Both the position numbers and the translations under genes were made by a program. This document shows positions 13,613 to 24,454 of a stretch of DNA of 64,000 nt, piece after piece. Each line of letters begins with the position of its first letter. The first letter of the stretch is position 1. Origin of the DNA: Drosophila miranda (lineage: Eukaryota > Arthropoda > Insecta > Diptera > Drosophilidae). Where the stretch lies: contig NC_046676.1 of NCBI RefSeq assembly GCF_003369915.1, positions 4,464,001 to 4,528,000 on the forward strand. Direction: 5' to 3'. The notes beneath the pieces were generated by a model, which made no database searches, had not been told where the DNA came from, and saw only the letters and a list, made by a program, of their open reading frames with translations.

Positions 13613-14430
13613 CTACTCCAGCCAGTGGAAGCGAGAGCCGTACTTGGCTGGAGGCTTGGGGTAATCTTCGGGCAAGCCGGGGGTGGCATCCGGATACGAT
13701 TTGATCTCCTCCTTCTTGGGAGCCTCGCGTGCAGATTGAATGACCTGGGTAATATAATTTAATGTGTTACATTTAATAAACATGATTTTGACGATTAACT
13801 TACCTTGGCCCTGGAAAAGTAGCCATAAGAAGGGCGCTCCCAGTCAAAGTTATCCTTAACACACTTGTCAAACACACCTTGGGTCTTGCGGCATCTAAAA
13901 TAGCGAATGATGAGAATCTTTTGATACTAAGAAGACCTTTAACTCACTGTGCAAATGCCATTGTACCACTGCTCTTGTCCAGGCAAGTGGCGTACTGCAT
14001 AAACTCCTCATGGCAGGTCTTCTTCACCTTGCGGAAGAAGTTCAGGGCGCAACTGGTGACGGCCTTTCCCTCCCCCAAGCAGGCACGCGGATCGTCCAGC
14101 TCTTGCCTGCACAACATAAACTCCTGAAATTACATGGGAATTAAACGTAAACAAACCCAGAACGGTGGGGTTTTGAGGTTAGGTTATATAACTGAAGCGG
14201 ACCAATTTTGGTGTCCAGACCGATCTTAATTTATGTTTTCGTTGCACAGCAGCTATAGACTCATATATACAATTAATCTGAAGTAAAATGAATGCACTAA
14301 CATTATTTTCCTGCTCGCATTGCTTGCCTAAGTGGAAGGCACCCGCACGCATAGCCGCTGAAGAAAGATTCAGCTCCTGAACATTGAGCTCAGCCTCCTC
14401 TGGCAGCGTTGTGTTGTTGGTTATGACCAT
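13613..14430 (-). CDS. ND-19: NADH dehydrogenase 19 kDa subunit (NDUFA8)
   Basis: Accessory subunit of mitochondrial complex I, on the intermembrane-space side. Minus-strand exons are 14302-14430, 13948-14123, 13804-13894 and 13613-13744. Together they make 176 codons including stop (175 aa), the expected family size. It has four CX9C motifs, forming two CHCH domains: [33 protein letters not shown] and [11 protein letters not shown]. These are the disulfide-forming signatures used by the Mia40 import pathway. The C-terminus is the conserved proline-rich [17 protein letters not shown]. The start at 14430 gives the typical short acidic leader. The dispersed AT-rich repeat begins about 150 bp upstream. 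Confidence 0.94.
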
Positions 14431-14585
14431 GGCGAAGTTTATCTCCTTTCCTCTGTTTTATTTGTCTGAAAGGATCGGTTTAATTGATATTAAATGTGAA
14501 TATTTAAATTTCAATACCCAGAGACAACAGCTGATTTTCACTAGATTAATTTCTGTACACGACAACTACGCGCTAACTACAAATT

Positions 14586-15200
14586 GCTACATATTAACTA
14601 CATTAGTATGTAAATACTAAAAGCGACACCTCAAGGGGAAATGTGTACGTTTCAAAAATTGGTGTCCGTTTTCTTAAACCGTAAATATACTGACGAATTA
14701 TGCAAGTTCCATCATATTCCTCGTTTTTGATATTCCGTGGAATATTACTAGCTAGGTATAACATTTAGCCATGCCCACATAGTTTTGAATGAATGTAATT
14801 TCTACTTGACTGGCTTATTTTAAACACTTGCTTTTATTGCATTTTGCGTAAAAAGAGGTTTTTAGCGAAGAAGGTCAAACAAATAAGACGTAATAAAACT
14901 TAAGAGAAAAATCGTTACTATTGCTCAATTTTGATATTCCGTTGAATAATTCTGACTAACTAAAACCTTTAGCTCTGCCCATATAATTTTTGCCCATTGA
15001 TGAATAACTTTTCTACAAGACTGGCTAGCTTTAAGTACTCCCATTTATTGTATTTTGACTAAACAAAAACGGTCAACAAAAAACAGTGGCAACGTAATTG
15101 AGTATGAAATGTCACGTCAACCGTGGTTTGGGCATAGGTATACCCTATTTCGTTAATATAATATGAAGAAACTTATTTAAAACGTAATTAATAAAGAAAT
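14586..15200. repeat. dispersed AT-rich repeat, copy (a), two units
   Basis: Shares long diagnostic strings with four other loci in this window: CCGTAAATATACTGACGAATT, CTCGTTTTTGATATTCCGT, ATTACTAGCTA, GCTTTTATTGCATTTTG and GTTTTAGCGAAG. The end motif of one unit (about 14586-14680, with GTGTACGTTTCAAAAA) is followed directly by the start motif of the next, and a second diverged half unit begins at about 14930. No coding capacity. It resembles a non-autonomous DNA or Helitron-like element, but I cannot name the family. It lies just upstream of ND-19. Confidence 0.7.
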
Positions 15201-16250
15201 TATCTCAAATTGATGTTTTAGACATGTTGAGGAACAATGCTGCTCGATTTCTCGAGTGTTGCCAGCAACATAGGACGTAAGAAAACGTAAGTGAGTATAT
15301 GTAGGGACATTGTTGAGCTGAAAAGGGACATTGTGGCGAGAAAAAATCCCATCAGAGAAAATCCCAAAAATGTCCCACCAAACTTAAGCGCCAAAAAGAA
15401 TTTTTTTGAAATTGAATGAGCGAAAAGGATTTAAACTCATTCGCATCACGTGACAGCGGACGAAGGACTTCCTTACTGAACGCCACCGTTCCTTTCATTC
15501 ACCTACTGTGGGATGGGATTAAACGGGAGGGGGAAGTAATTTAGTTTCGCTCGATTCGTTTCCCATCTCCAAGGCTATCTCCTCCCACGCCTTGCATGGG
15601 TGTCTCTTCACCAGCTTCGACCACCACCGGGCTTCTGGAAAAGAAAAAAAAACTATTATTTAGTCGCCAGAGTAGGAGGGAGAGTGAGAGCTCTGCATGC
15701 TCTTCGAACCTGTTGCAAAGTATTGCCTCCATGCCTGTCCTCCAGTCTTCCATTATTTCGCCAGGAAACAATCTTAAAATCTGTGTCTCCAACATATATG
15801 ACTCGATAAGGGTGATTTTTCGGTCGTCGATTATTAAGCTCAGCAGAAGCCCGGTGGTACCAGAACTAATACCATAGCTAATACGTGGCTTATATTAGCA
15901 ATTAATTGAGTGAAATATTAGATTTGCGGTGAAAGTGAATTTGTGTGACAAATTGGAAAAATTCTGGTCAACTGACAACTAGGAGACAAGGAGATGTACA
16001 AGCACTTGCATCCAGCTCAAAGACCGAACCAGACATCTTTAATTTAGAATAAATTGTTTTAAAAATCACCCCAGCACTGGTGGGCTGAACATTGAGAAAA
16101 GGCAACCAAACCACTATTAATTTGATCTCTAGTTGGGGGAGGGAGACCGTCACCGCCAGACACAACAACAGACTCGAATGAGACAAAGCGAAGTTCTTTA
16201 TTCATTAGCAGATGCGATGGAAACAAACCCGTTTGCTAAAACAACTTTGC
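15200..16250. other. non-coding stretch before the cuticle genes
   Basis: No supported gene. Short opposite-strand reading frames overlap at 15.54-15.88 kb but show no known domain. The last 100 bp lead into the TATA promoter of the first cuticle gene. Confidence 0.4.
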
Positions 16251-16255
16251 CGCAG

Positions 16256-16262
16256 TATAAAA
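16256..16262 (+). promoter_or_regulatory. TATA box of the first cuticle gene
   Basis: TATAAAA placed about 50 bp before the first start codon. Strong TATA promoters are usual for Drosophila cuticle genes. Confidence 0.6.
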
Positions 16263-16304
16263 GGCTGCTGTCCACTAGCCCATTGTTTCACATCTATTTG
16301 GTTC

Positions 16305-16651
16305 ATGCTAGAAATGCTGAAATATGTGAGTGGAAGCTGTCAAAGGTGGCTTAAAAATCTTAGTTAACATTTCGCATTCAACAGACTCTGATCTTTGCTC
16401 TGGCGGTGGTGCTGGTTAGCTGCAGTGAGGACGATCGTAATGCGGAGCTGCTCAAGTCGCAGAATCTTCAGAACCTGGACGGAGCGGGACAGTTTCAGCA
16501 CGAGATCGAGACCAGCAATGGCATCTCAGTGAAGGCCAAAGGAAATGTTAATGGAATACAGGGCGAATACTTTCTGTTGGGGGAGGACGGAAAGCAAATC
16601 CGCGTGACATACACCGCCGATGCCACCGGCTTTCATCCCCAAATCAACTGA
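16305..16651 (+). CDS. small RR-1 cuticle protein (CPR family)
   Basis: Secreted chitin-binding structural protein of the cuticle. The gene has the classic cuticle layout, a tiny first exon (16305 or 16314 to 16325) encoding the start of the signal peptide, a 59-bp intron, then exon 2 at 16385-16651. From the second ATG the product is 92 aa; from the first it is 95. The signal peptide is LKYTLIFALAVVLVSCS. The Rebers-Riddiford RR-1 core is recognisable from GQFQHEIETSNGI through the terminal VTYTADATGFHPQ. There is almost nothing after the core, making it one of the shortest CPR types. It is adjacent to and co-oriented with a second CPR gene and probably arose from it by tandem duplication. 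I cannot give a specific symbol. Confidence 0.88.
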
Positions 16652-16851
16652 TCAACAGATCAAATGATGACCTTGACTATATATTTACGAAATTTCTGTT
16701 TGTTATCAAGTGCAATTAAACGTTGGCACCATTTTGCTCCATTTAATTTATGACTTCACGGGTGGATCTGCCACCAGTTAGCCAGCACAGCACTCTCCCA
16801 ACTGGTTACACAGGAATTTTAAATTACGGATAATGTGAATTCGATTGAAAG

Positions 16852-16859
16852 TATATAAG
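16852..16859 (+). promoter_or_regulatory. TATA box of the second cuticle gene
   Basis: TATATAAG lies 53 bp before the start codon at 16912, with a TTCATT initiator-like sequence just downstream. Confidence 0.55.
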
Positions 16860-16911
16860 CCTTAGGCCTTGTTTCATTGAGCAACAGTTTGCTTTTACAG
16901 ACTTTTTCAGA

Positions 16912-17413
16912 ATGTTCAAATACGTAAGTGGATGCTAGAGTTCAGCCCATCTGTATATTCACTCAACTCTTTGTATCCCAGCTGGCCTTCATCCTGCTGG
17001 TTGCCGCTTGCACCGCCACCGACGACGATGCGCATGCCCATGTTGAAAAGCAGTACAAGAAGGAGGACGGACATGGAAAGTTCTCCTACGGCTATGACAT
17101 AACCAATGGCATTGGTGCCGGAGAAGCTGGGGACGAGCATCAGGTCCATGGTGAATATCACTTCACCTCAAAGGAAGGACTGCCCGTAAAGGTGTCCTAC
17201 ACGGCCGATGAGAATGGCTATCATCCGCACGGTGATCTCCTGCCCACGCCACCACCCACTCCAGAGGCAATTCTCAGGGCCTTGGCCTACATCGATGCGC
17301 ATCCGCACAAGGAAGAGCCTCGTCCTGCCCATCCTCATGCCCAGCCACGGTTGGTTCATTCCCAGCCAGCTCATCCTCATCCAACCAATCCACATGGCCC
17401 TCGTCACCACTGA
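16912..17413 (+). CDS. RR-1 cuticle protein with His/Pro-rich tail
   Basis: Secreted cuticle protein of the CPR family. Exon 1 (16912-16923) encodes only MFKY and exon 2 (16982-17413) the remainder, giving 147 aa. The signal peptide is MFKYLAFILLVAACTA. The RR-1 chitin-binding consensus spans about residues 38-88, with the aromatic pattern GKFSYGYDITNG and VSYTADENGYHPHGDLLP. The last 50 residues are dominated by His and Pro (AHPHAQP, QPAHPHPTNPHG), which may bind metal or take part in quinone cross-linking. That is inference. It lies 260 bp downstream of the smaller CPR gene on the same strand. Confidence 0.9.
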
Positions 17414-17647
17414 GCATTCCAGAGTGCCGTTCTTGTGCAATTGCGTTCTGCTTTCCGCGGAATCTCCTCTCCGTAGGCGTGTTCAAATATTAAAAGTTTA
17501 CAACGCAAAACTTATCATTTTTGTGCTTTATAATCAAAGGAAAAAGGGCGGCTGCTTGAGTCGTATTTCCACCCCATTTAAATAACAATTTCTTCTTATA
17601 TACAAATGCATTTGACACCACTAAAAAAGGATAACAAAACAGACGCC

Positions 17648-18405
17648 TCACAACTTTGCACTGCCCACCGGCAGCCCGGCACCAGTGCGCGTCAGTTCCA
17701 TGTCCACCGAGGTCTGGCTGACTAGTTTCCGTATCGCATCGAATTGGGCATTGTTCTTATCTCGCACAAGATCAAAAATAACGCTCTCACTGGTGGTTAT
17801 CACACAGCCTGCCTGTCGCAATCGGTCCAGGGCCAAGTCCCGATCCTGGTTTAGACGAGAAGAGCAGCAGTCCGCCACTATGTACACGTTGATGTTCTGC
17901 TCCAAGAGATCAATGGCGGTCTGCTCCACACAAATATGAGACTGTTTCACGAATGAAATGAGTGTAAGTCCAAGGTTTAACTAAATTAGACTAGAAACCA
18001 ACCTCCAAGCCGTACAAGACCACATCTTCCGGCTTACCGCTAAATATATCCTTGATAACTGCCTTCACCTCCGGTGTAACCATACTAAAGAGGGTCTTAC
18101 TAGAGACCAGCTTTGCGTGGCTCACATCTAGTTGGGCCACAGTCTTGCCGAGCTTCTCGGGATAATGTTCGGTCACGATCAAGGGTACATCTAGCACCTT
18201 GCCGGCTTTGGTCTGCAATGGAACTTAGTTAATCTCGACAACCTTGCAGATAAGAGCAGTTCCTAGTCAAAGGTCAACTTACCAGCTTGTCCACATTCTT
18301 GATCATATTGTCGAAAAGAGGCATGGCAAGCCGAAACTTTTCCTGTATATCACATAGCAGGAACAAGGTTTTCTTCGGATTTAGGTGACAACGTCGCAGA
18401 GCCAT
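17648..18405 (-). CDS. isochorismatase-domain hydrolase (ISOC1/2-like)
   Basis: Member of the cysteine-hydrolase isochorismatase-like superfamily. The animal ISOC proteins have no firmly known substrate. Minus-strand exons are 18283-18405 (41 codons), 18003-18212 (70) and 17648-17941 (97 plus stop), all phase 0, for 208 aa. The catalytic triad is visible: Asp in FLLCDIQEKF (about residue 19), Lys in the TEHYPEKLGKT region, and Cys in LESHICVEQTAIDLL (about residue 115). There is no targeting peptide. The gene is intact. The dispersed AT-rich repeat starts about 75 bp upstream of the start codon. Confidence 0.9.
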
Positions 18406-18480
18406 ATTTGCTGATCAAAAAATGTATATTTATTTTCTGATTGGAAAATTCGTTTGGGCCAAATGTTTGTTGTTGTTAAA

Positions 18481-18700
18481 ACATACCGTCTCATTTTAAA
18501 AATATACCGTAAATATACTGACGAATTCAAGATTTATTTTACATATTCCTCGTTTTTGATATTCCGTGGAATATTACTAGCTATATACAAAATTTAGCCA
18601 TGCCCACATAATATTATACGATTCATGAATAATTTTTCTACTTAGCTGGCCTATTCTAAATACTTGCTTTTATTGATTTCTATAAAACGTTGAAAATGAA
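18481..18700. repeat. dispersed AT-rich repeat, copy (b)
   Basis: Carries the same ordered strings as copy (a): ACCGTAAATATACTGACGAATT, CTCGTTTTTGATATTCCGTGG, ATTACTAGCTATAT, GCCATGCCCACATA and ACTTGCTTTTATTG. It is truncated after that point. It sits immediately upstream of the isochorismatase-family gene. Confidence 0.7.
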
Positions 18701-18883
18701 ATTGAATAGATTCATAAAATTGGCAAAATATACCAGCATCAGGTAAATAGTAAAGCTGAAACGGGAAATCGATAATCGATATGGCGCAATCTTTTCCCTG
18801 AGTAGTCGCATTTGATTTTTTTTAATTGCTTGAAGCAACCTTAAGGTGCTTTACTAAACTTCCGCCACAATGTGATCATAGTG

Positions 18884-18979
18884 ATGGAAAAGCTGAAAAA
18901 TCACATGATGCGCTTGCCATTTGAAGCTACGGGCACCACGGCCCTCCAAACTCAGAAAACGAAGTTTAAGAAGGCCTAA
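18884..18979 (+). CDS. possible small ORF, 31 aa
   Basis: A plus-strand frame starting MEKLKNHMMRLPFEATGTTA and ending in a basic QTQKTKFKKA. It has more coding-like codon usage than the surrounding AT-rich DNA. The same frame is open back to 18845, directly after a possible acceptor AG. DRE-like ATCGATA motifs lie about 110 bp upstream. It could be a micropeptide gene, the last exon of something undetected or a decayed gene remnant. No family is recognised. Confidence 0.25.
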   Translation: MEKLKNHMMRLPFEATGTTALQTQKTKFKKA

Positions 18980-20750
18980 AGTTTGAGCGTGGATATACAC
19001 ATATTCGGACTTTGTCCAATAACCACAACTAGCAGTTTGACTCGTATGAATCATGCAATATCTTGGCAATATCTTATGAGTATATTTTCAACATTGATAT
19101 TAGCTATAAGCGCCTTACAGTTTTAGAAGACAAAAAAACGGCTTTCAATGACTAGCTGACTGGAGTCTGCAATTAATAAAAGCGTGCCAATCACGTGATC
19201 TATGGTATGTCCATCAGAGGTCTGGACATTTCCATGAACACAATATAATACGGGTATCGGGTACAATAATGGGCCACAAATAGACAAGTTCTCCGAGTCA
19301 TCATCGAAACTCCCTCTAAGCCCCCGCTCTAAAAATATGTAGGTAAATTTATATTAATCTATTGATTTGTTAGGTTCCATACCTCAGGGGTAGCTGAACT
19401 TTGGATAAACGGGTTTGCATTTGGCGGTTGCTGTTCTTTTCTTACACTTGGAGTTCTTCTTTCTCTAGAAATTTGGTGGTTGAATGTGTGTCAGACGACG
19501 ATTGGTACTTTGAACCCTCGATCAGACACATCCACACATATACACATAGGAGAAGGGCGGTAGACAATTGACTACATATTTCAATTGGAATTTGTTTATA
19601 GGCAAATCAATTGATTCACATGAGAACCTTTGACGTCTCCAATTGCCAAACAATTTGCTGGCCCATGCTGTCAATTAGACTTTGTGCCTTCATGGCGCAA
19701 CAGAACAGCCAAATTGCAAAGGTAAGCGGACAAGAGTTACGACATTTATTCCGACAATCAATAGAGTCTCTCCGAAAAGCACTAGCCGAGGGAAAGCCTC
19801 ACGCAACCTCTGCTGATAGCAGAACAAATTTGCTTATCGGAGGAGGTACTCTGCTAATCCGGATTTCTAGGTGTACGCCAAGTGCTTCGATTCGAAGAGT
19901 CTGAAATGCGATTTTCGAAAAAACAGTTTCCATTTCCGTAACGTTGAACACTTCATTTTAATAGTTTTCACTAATACGAATACATGGTATTATTCAATAA
20001 TTTGTGGCGTCACAGCACGCATACTCGTATATAGTATTGTATAGTATAGTTTTGTACGTTTGTGTATATGTATACATATATGTAAATAGGTCACAAAATT
20101 GCCCAGCACGAGATGCTATGAGAACGCTTCTCGCATAAAAAACATTTCAATAACTATTAATAGGAGTGCTCACTGTAGACCATTCTTAAAACCCTGATAT
20201 CTAGCTATTCTCGGCTTATAAAATATACATGTATGTAGAATATAGAAACCCTGAACTTATTCTTAATATATTAATAATATGTAACTGAACAATAAATAAT
20301 ATTAAGTATGTCGATAAAACATTAACGTTAGGCATTGTGACTGTCAGTGCCTAGCATTAAAAAAAGGATCGGCCATCACTTGGTCGGATTTCAAATGAGT
20401 TATTGTCGGCGCTTAAAGTCTGTGAGTAGGAACACCCCTATGGTTTCAATATGTAACAATCTGTTGGTTATGCCAACGAGAGGTATATATGTGTGTAGGC
20501 GTGAACATATGTTCTACTGTAATTAAAAATTATTAATATAATTATTTTTCTATGGAAGACTCTGTAGTGGTCGATCTGCGTTCAAGCTTTGTTCACACAG
20601 GTATACGAAAAGGTCACATTGTTATGCACTTTTAGGTACGACATCAATCATATTAGACTAAAGACCTACGACTAAAGCGGTTGGTGAGTGCCAGGCGACG
20701 CCTCCTGGAAAATCCTCTTTTTTCATTAAATTCTACTAAAACTATCGCTG
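18980..20750. other. non-coding stretch downstream of the SLC5 gene
   Basis: AT-rich with TATA/GTAT runs. It includes what is probably the 3' UTR of the minus-strand symporter in its right end. Short reading frames (for example 19.61-19.90 kb) show no domain or splice context. Confidence 0.45.
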
Positions 20751-20753
20751 GAA

Positions 20754-22579
20754 CTATTGCTCTGTTAGCTTGGTGAATATCTCGTCCTGGATTGACTGGG
20801 CCCGTTCTTGCTCTTGGCGCCGCCACCGACGAGACAGTGGAGGAGCAAAGAGGTCGTAGTCCAGCTGTTTTCTGTACTTGTCTAAATATATCTGTGAGTT
20901 GTCCGCCCATTTCAAGTACGTTAGGACCCTGCTGGCGCTGTAGCCAATGACTAGAGCGATGAGAAATCCGAGGACACTGAACCACAGATAGGAGAGTCGA
21001 TAGAGCCATAAGTACTCCTGCTCAGTGGCCACCCGACTGCTCTCTGTGGCTAGGCGCAGGTCTTCTGCGACAAAACTGGTGGTGTTCCCACATCCTGAGG
21101 TACTGAACGTCAGGGTCTGGGGTTTCGGTTTGGGTCCACCAAATCCAATGAAAAAGGCGAAAATGATCGAGATCCAGAAGCCCAGGAGCACGCCGCGTTG
21201 ATTACTGCGCGTTGTGCAGACTCCCAGCGTAAAGACAGCTAGCAGAGGTCCTCCCACCACACCAAAGATTGTAAGCGAAGCTTGTAGGACACCTCCAAGG
21301 GAGCCAGCCCCGAACGCCAGTCCAATGCAGAGCAGACCAAAGATAAAAGCCACAACTTTGGTGGGGAGCGTGGACTTGGAGTCGATTAGAGTCCGTTTAA
21401 AAATGACCTTGTATAATGGCTTTAGGTAGTCCTCCAGGGTAACGGCCGACAGAGACGTGACCGCTGATGAAATACTGGAAAGACTAGCAGAGAATATTCC
21501 CGAGACAAAGAGTCCACACAGGCCGGGATATTGACCTAAGGCAATAATATATATCAAATGTAGAGGTGTATTTGCAGAGGATATCCAGACAACTTACCCA
21601 TGGTGTCCACAGCGAACAGCGGCATGAGCTGATCCCGTGACTTGATGCGTCCCTCCAGCAGCGGGTCACAATCGCGGTAGTAGTAGAAGATGGCCAGTCC
21701 ACTGAAGATGGTGCTGAAGCTGAGCAAGCCCAATATAGGTACATTCCACCAGAGCGCCGACTGCGCGCTCTTTAAGTTGTGGACGCTTAACAGCCGCTGG
21801 ACCTGGGTCTGATTGACGCCATAGAGCGAAAGATAGGTGACCATGCCGCCAATAATTAGGGACCACCAGGTGTGTCGCACCGTTGGGTCAAGTGAAAATT
21901 CGGTTATCTCGAGTCGGCCACGCTCCGCGGCCACCTGCCAAATTGCGCCCAAGCCGCCAGCCTTTATTCCTGAAACAGCTATCACCGCAAAGATGGCGGC
22001 AAACATAAGGAACGACTGAAAGACATCCGTGATCAGAACCGCTTTCAGACCTCCGAGCGTCGAGTAAAAGGTGCAGACCAGTCCAATAACCAATATGGCC
22101 GTACTCCGCGGAATGCCAGTAACAGCCTCCAAGGCCAGAGCCGGAGCATACAGGGCTATCCCCATGTAGAGGACCATTTGAATTGTGAACGCTAAGGAGG
22201 CACACAGACGGGTGGCCTGGCCAAACCGACGCTCCAGGTACTCGTAGACACTTGTTGTCTGCATGCGATAGAAGACCGGCAGAAATATGTAGGCGGCAAT
22301 GGGCGTGCTGCTCCAATAGGCGATATTTATCACACAAAACATGGTCCCAAACTGATACGACTCATTTGAAACGCCCATGAGGGAGATGGCGGACATGAAG
22401 CTGGCCATCAGGCTGAAGGACACAGGGAACGTCGTCATGCTCTTGTCCGCCATCAGGTATTCCTTTGTGGTCTTCTGCTTGCCCCCTGTGTACCGATAAT
22501 AGATGCCAATCAATGCCGAAATTATCAAAATGCTGATCAATACGGCCGCATCCCACGCATCAAACGTTCCCACAGTCAT
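20754..22579 (-). CDS. SLC5-family sodium-coupled solute symporter
   Basis: Plasma-membrane Na+-dependent transporter of the SSS family, closest in style to the monocarboxylate/multivitamin branch (SLC5A8/A6-like). Exon 1 is 21598-22579 and exon 2 is 20754-21535, joined in a Gly codon by a 62-bp GT-AG intron, giving 587 aa. About 13 hydrophobic helices are visible. The family signature GGLKAVLITDVFQ lies near residues 170-185, and the N-terminal Na+ site region around SFMSAISLMGVSNE. An extracellular loop with Cys and NTT (SGCGNTTS) precedes the last helix (about residues 505-525). The C-terminal tail is charged. Many insect paralogs exist and the substrate cannot be told from sequence, so no symbol is given. 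Confidence 0.92.
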
Positions 22580-22854
22580 GGTGTTGTTTTCCTCACTCGA
22601 GTGAATTGATTTTTCTACAACGGCAACTCACGGTGAATCGCCGAGTCTGATCCGCGTAATGACCTTTTCCGCAGTCAATGGTTCTTGCGCGCCGCAAAGC
22701 AAAGTACACGCAGCCAGCGAAAACAAACAACAAACAAACAAACGCGAAAATGATTTCGTTTGAACCGTCCGGATTGATAATTCTTTTCGTTGGTTGGCAC
22801 AGCTGATTAAAGAATAACCGATGACAGTTGACCGCGGACTTATCGCGGACTTAT

Positions 22855-23240
22855 CAGAAATATACCGAATTACGTCACAAATCTCAATATATACCGTTAA
22901 TATACTGACGATTTATTTGTACTCAACTCGCATCATATTGCTCGTTTTTGATGTTCGGTTGTATATTACTAGCTAGTTGGGAGCCTCAACTCTGAACTCA
23001 TACTTTTATCCGATCGATGAATAAATTTCCTATAAGACTGGCTAATCTTATGCTCTCACCTTTATTGCATTGCTTATAAAATAAGGTTTAAGCGAAAACA
23101 GTCAACAGCAATTTCCACTAAATTAATCTCTTTACACGGTAACTACACATTTGCTACATAGTAACTACGTTTTTATGTAATTACCAAAGGCGAAACCTGA
23201 AGGGGAGATGTGTATGTTTCAAAAAATATTGCCCGTTTTT
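22855..23240. repeat. dispersed AT-rich repeat, copy (c)
   Basis: Starts with ATATACCGTTAATATACTGACG and ends with the GTGTATGTTTCAAAAAATATT motif that closes the first unit in copy (a), so it may be the most complete single unit (about 385 bp). It includes CGTTTTTGATGTTCGG, ATTACTAGCTAG, GACTGGCTAATCTTA and CTACATAGTAACTAC blocks. It lies about 280 bp upstream of the SLC5 start codon. Confidence 0.65.
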
Positions 23241-23329
23241 TTTCATATAAGGCCCATGGAAGCGCCAGTGTGAAAAACATCCGTTATCCTGCTTTTTTTT
23301 CCGACATTTTTGAAAAAATTGAGATTTTG

Positions 23330-23444
23330 ATGGCAAACGAGCAGGAACTCGATGCTGATCACGAATTAGTATTCGATGTGGCCTGGGACATGGCTCTAAG
23401 TGGCATTTCTACACGGTTTCTACATTGGTGCATTCGACAAGAGG
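23330..23444 (+). other. exon-like open segment with splice donor
   Basis: An open frame of 38 codons plus one base, starting MANEQELDADHELVFDVAWD and followed precisely by a strong donor GTGAGT. Composition is coding-like, unlike the flanking repeats. I recognise no family, and no partner exon was found before Adf1. It may be a gene remnant or the first coding exon of a gene whose other exons I could not see. Confidence 0.25.
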
Positions 23445-23685
23445 GTGAGTCCATAACGCGTCTTAAAATATAATGGAAAATACTAGAAAATACTATGAAA
23501 AGTATAAAATTTGCAGGGTGTGCGACCCTCAGATGAAAAACCGAACTTAGCCCACTTTAAGCCCCCTATATTTAAATAGTTCAACTACTTGAGGAAAATG
23601 CCGGAAAATATTAACGATTGTAGATCCCTGCCATCTTCCTCTGAACTTCAAAAAACACCACGATATCTTTCACCTGAGCTGCGCT

Positions 23686-23875
23686 AAAATTATATTATAA
23701 AATATTATAAGCTAGTTAAAACCCTCAGCCCTGCCCACATAGTTTCATCCGATTAATGTATCAATTTTCTACTTGACCTGTTTATTTTAAATACCAACTT
23801 TTATTGGATTTTGTCTAAAAAAAAAAAGGTTTTAGCGAACAACAAATAAAACGTTGATTGGCACAGCTGGTTAGC
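23686..23875. repeat. dispersed AT-rich repeat, copy (d), partial
   Basis: Diverged half unit with TAAAACCCTCAGCCCTGCCC, CATAGTTTCATCCGATTAAT, TTTCTACTTGACC, CTTTTATTGGATTTTGTCTAA and GGTTTTAGCGAA blocks. It matches the second half unit of copy (a). It lies upstream of Adf1. Confidence 0.6.
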
Positions 23876-24344
23876 AGAAGGGCTGCGAAAAACTCGATAG
23901 CACTATAGATACTATCGATGTTTTATTTTTACAACAGTCACGATCACGGACACGGTGTTTCGTCATAAAGAGCATCTCTGCCTTGGGCCTTTACCAACAC
24001 CAAGCGAAGATTGCGCGGGTGCAAGAGAGCTAGCAATAGACTGCTCGCATAACACACATGAGCAAGAGAGAGCGCAATATTCTGCCGTTTTCTACGCGAC
24101 TGCAGCGCCGCCGTCTACGTCGACTCGCTTTATTTCTGCTTTGCGTTCAATCAAGAGCTGTGCTGCGCTGCTACTGCATTATTCTTGGGAAAAAATTTCA
24201 CTGTTGGCAGCGACTGAGAAATAAAATTGAAACGTCGACGTTCCGTTCCTTCCTCGGAGAAGAAACCCCCTTCGAAATAAAAACAAACACTAAGCGTGCG
24301 TTCGCGCCAATATTTATTAACAATTAGCAAGCGAAAGAAGCAAA

Positions 24345-24428
24345 GTGAGTGTTCCCCCGCCCTGCCCCCCTTCCAAAGAGTTCGTGTGGTCAGTTTCCAT
24401 AACTCAAGTCTTGTTTCCCCCGACCCAG
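24345..24428 (+). other. Adf1: 5' UTR intron of Adf1
   Basis: GTGAGT donor at 24345 and a pyrimidine-rich tract ending CCCCCGACCCAG at 24428, just 26 nt before the Adf1 start codon. This is consistent with an 84-nt untranslated-leader intron. Confidence 0.5.
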
Positions 24429-24454
24429 TGCATACCCTTACGGCTGCCATTGAG

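Noticed and set aside
15541-15877. Possible transposon gag fragment
   Set aside because: Frames on both strands are similar in length, and no motif could be tied to a known element.
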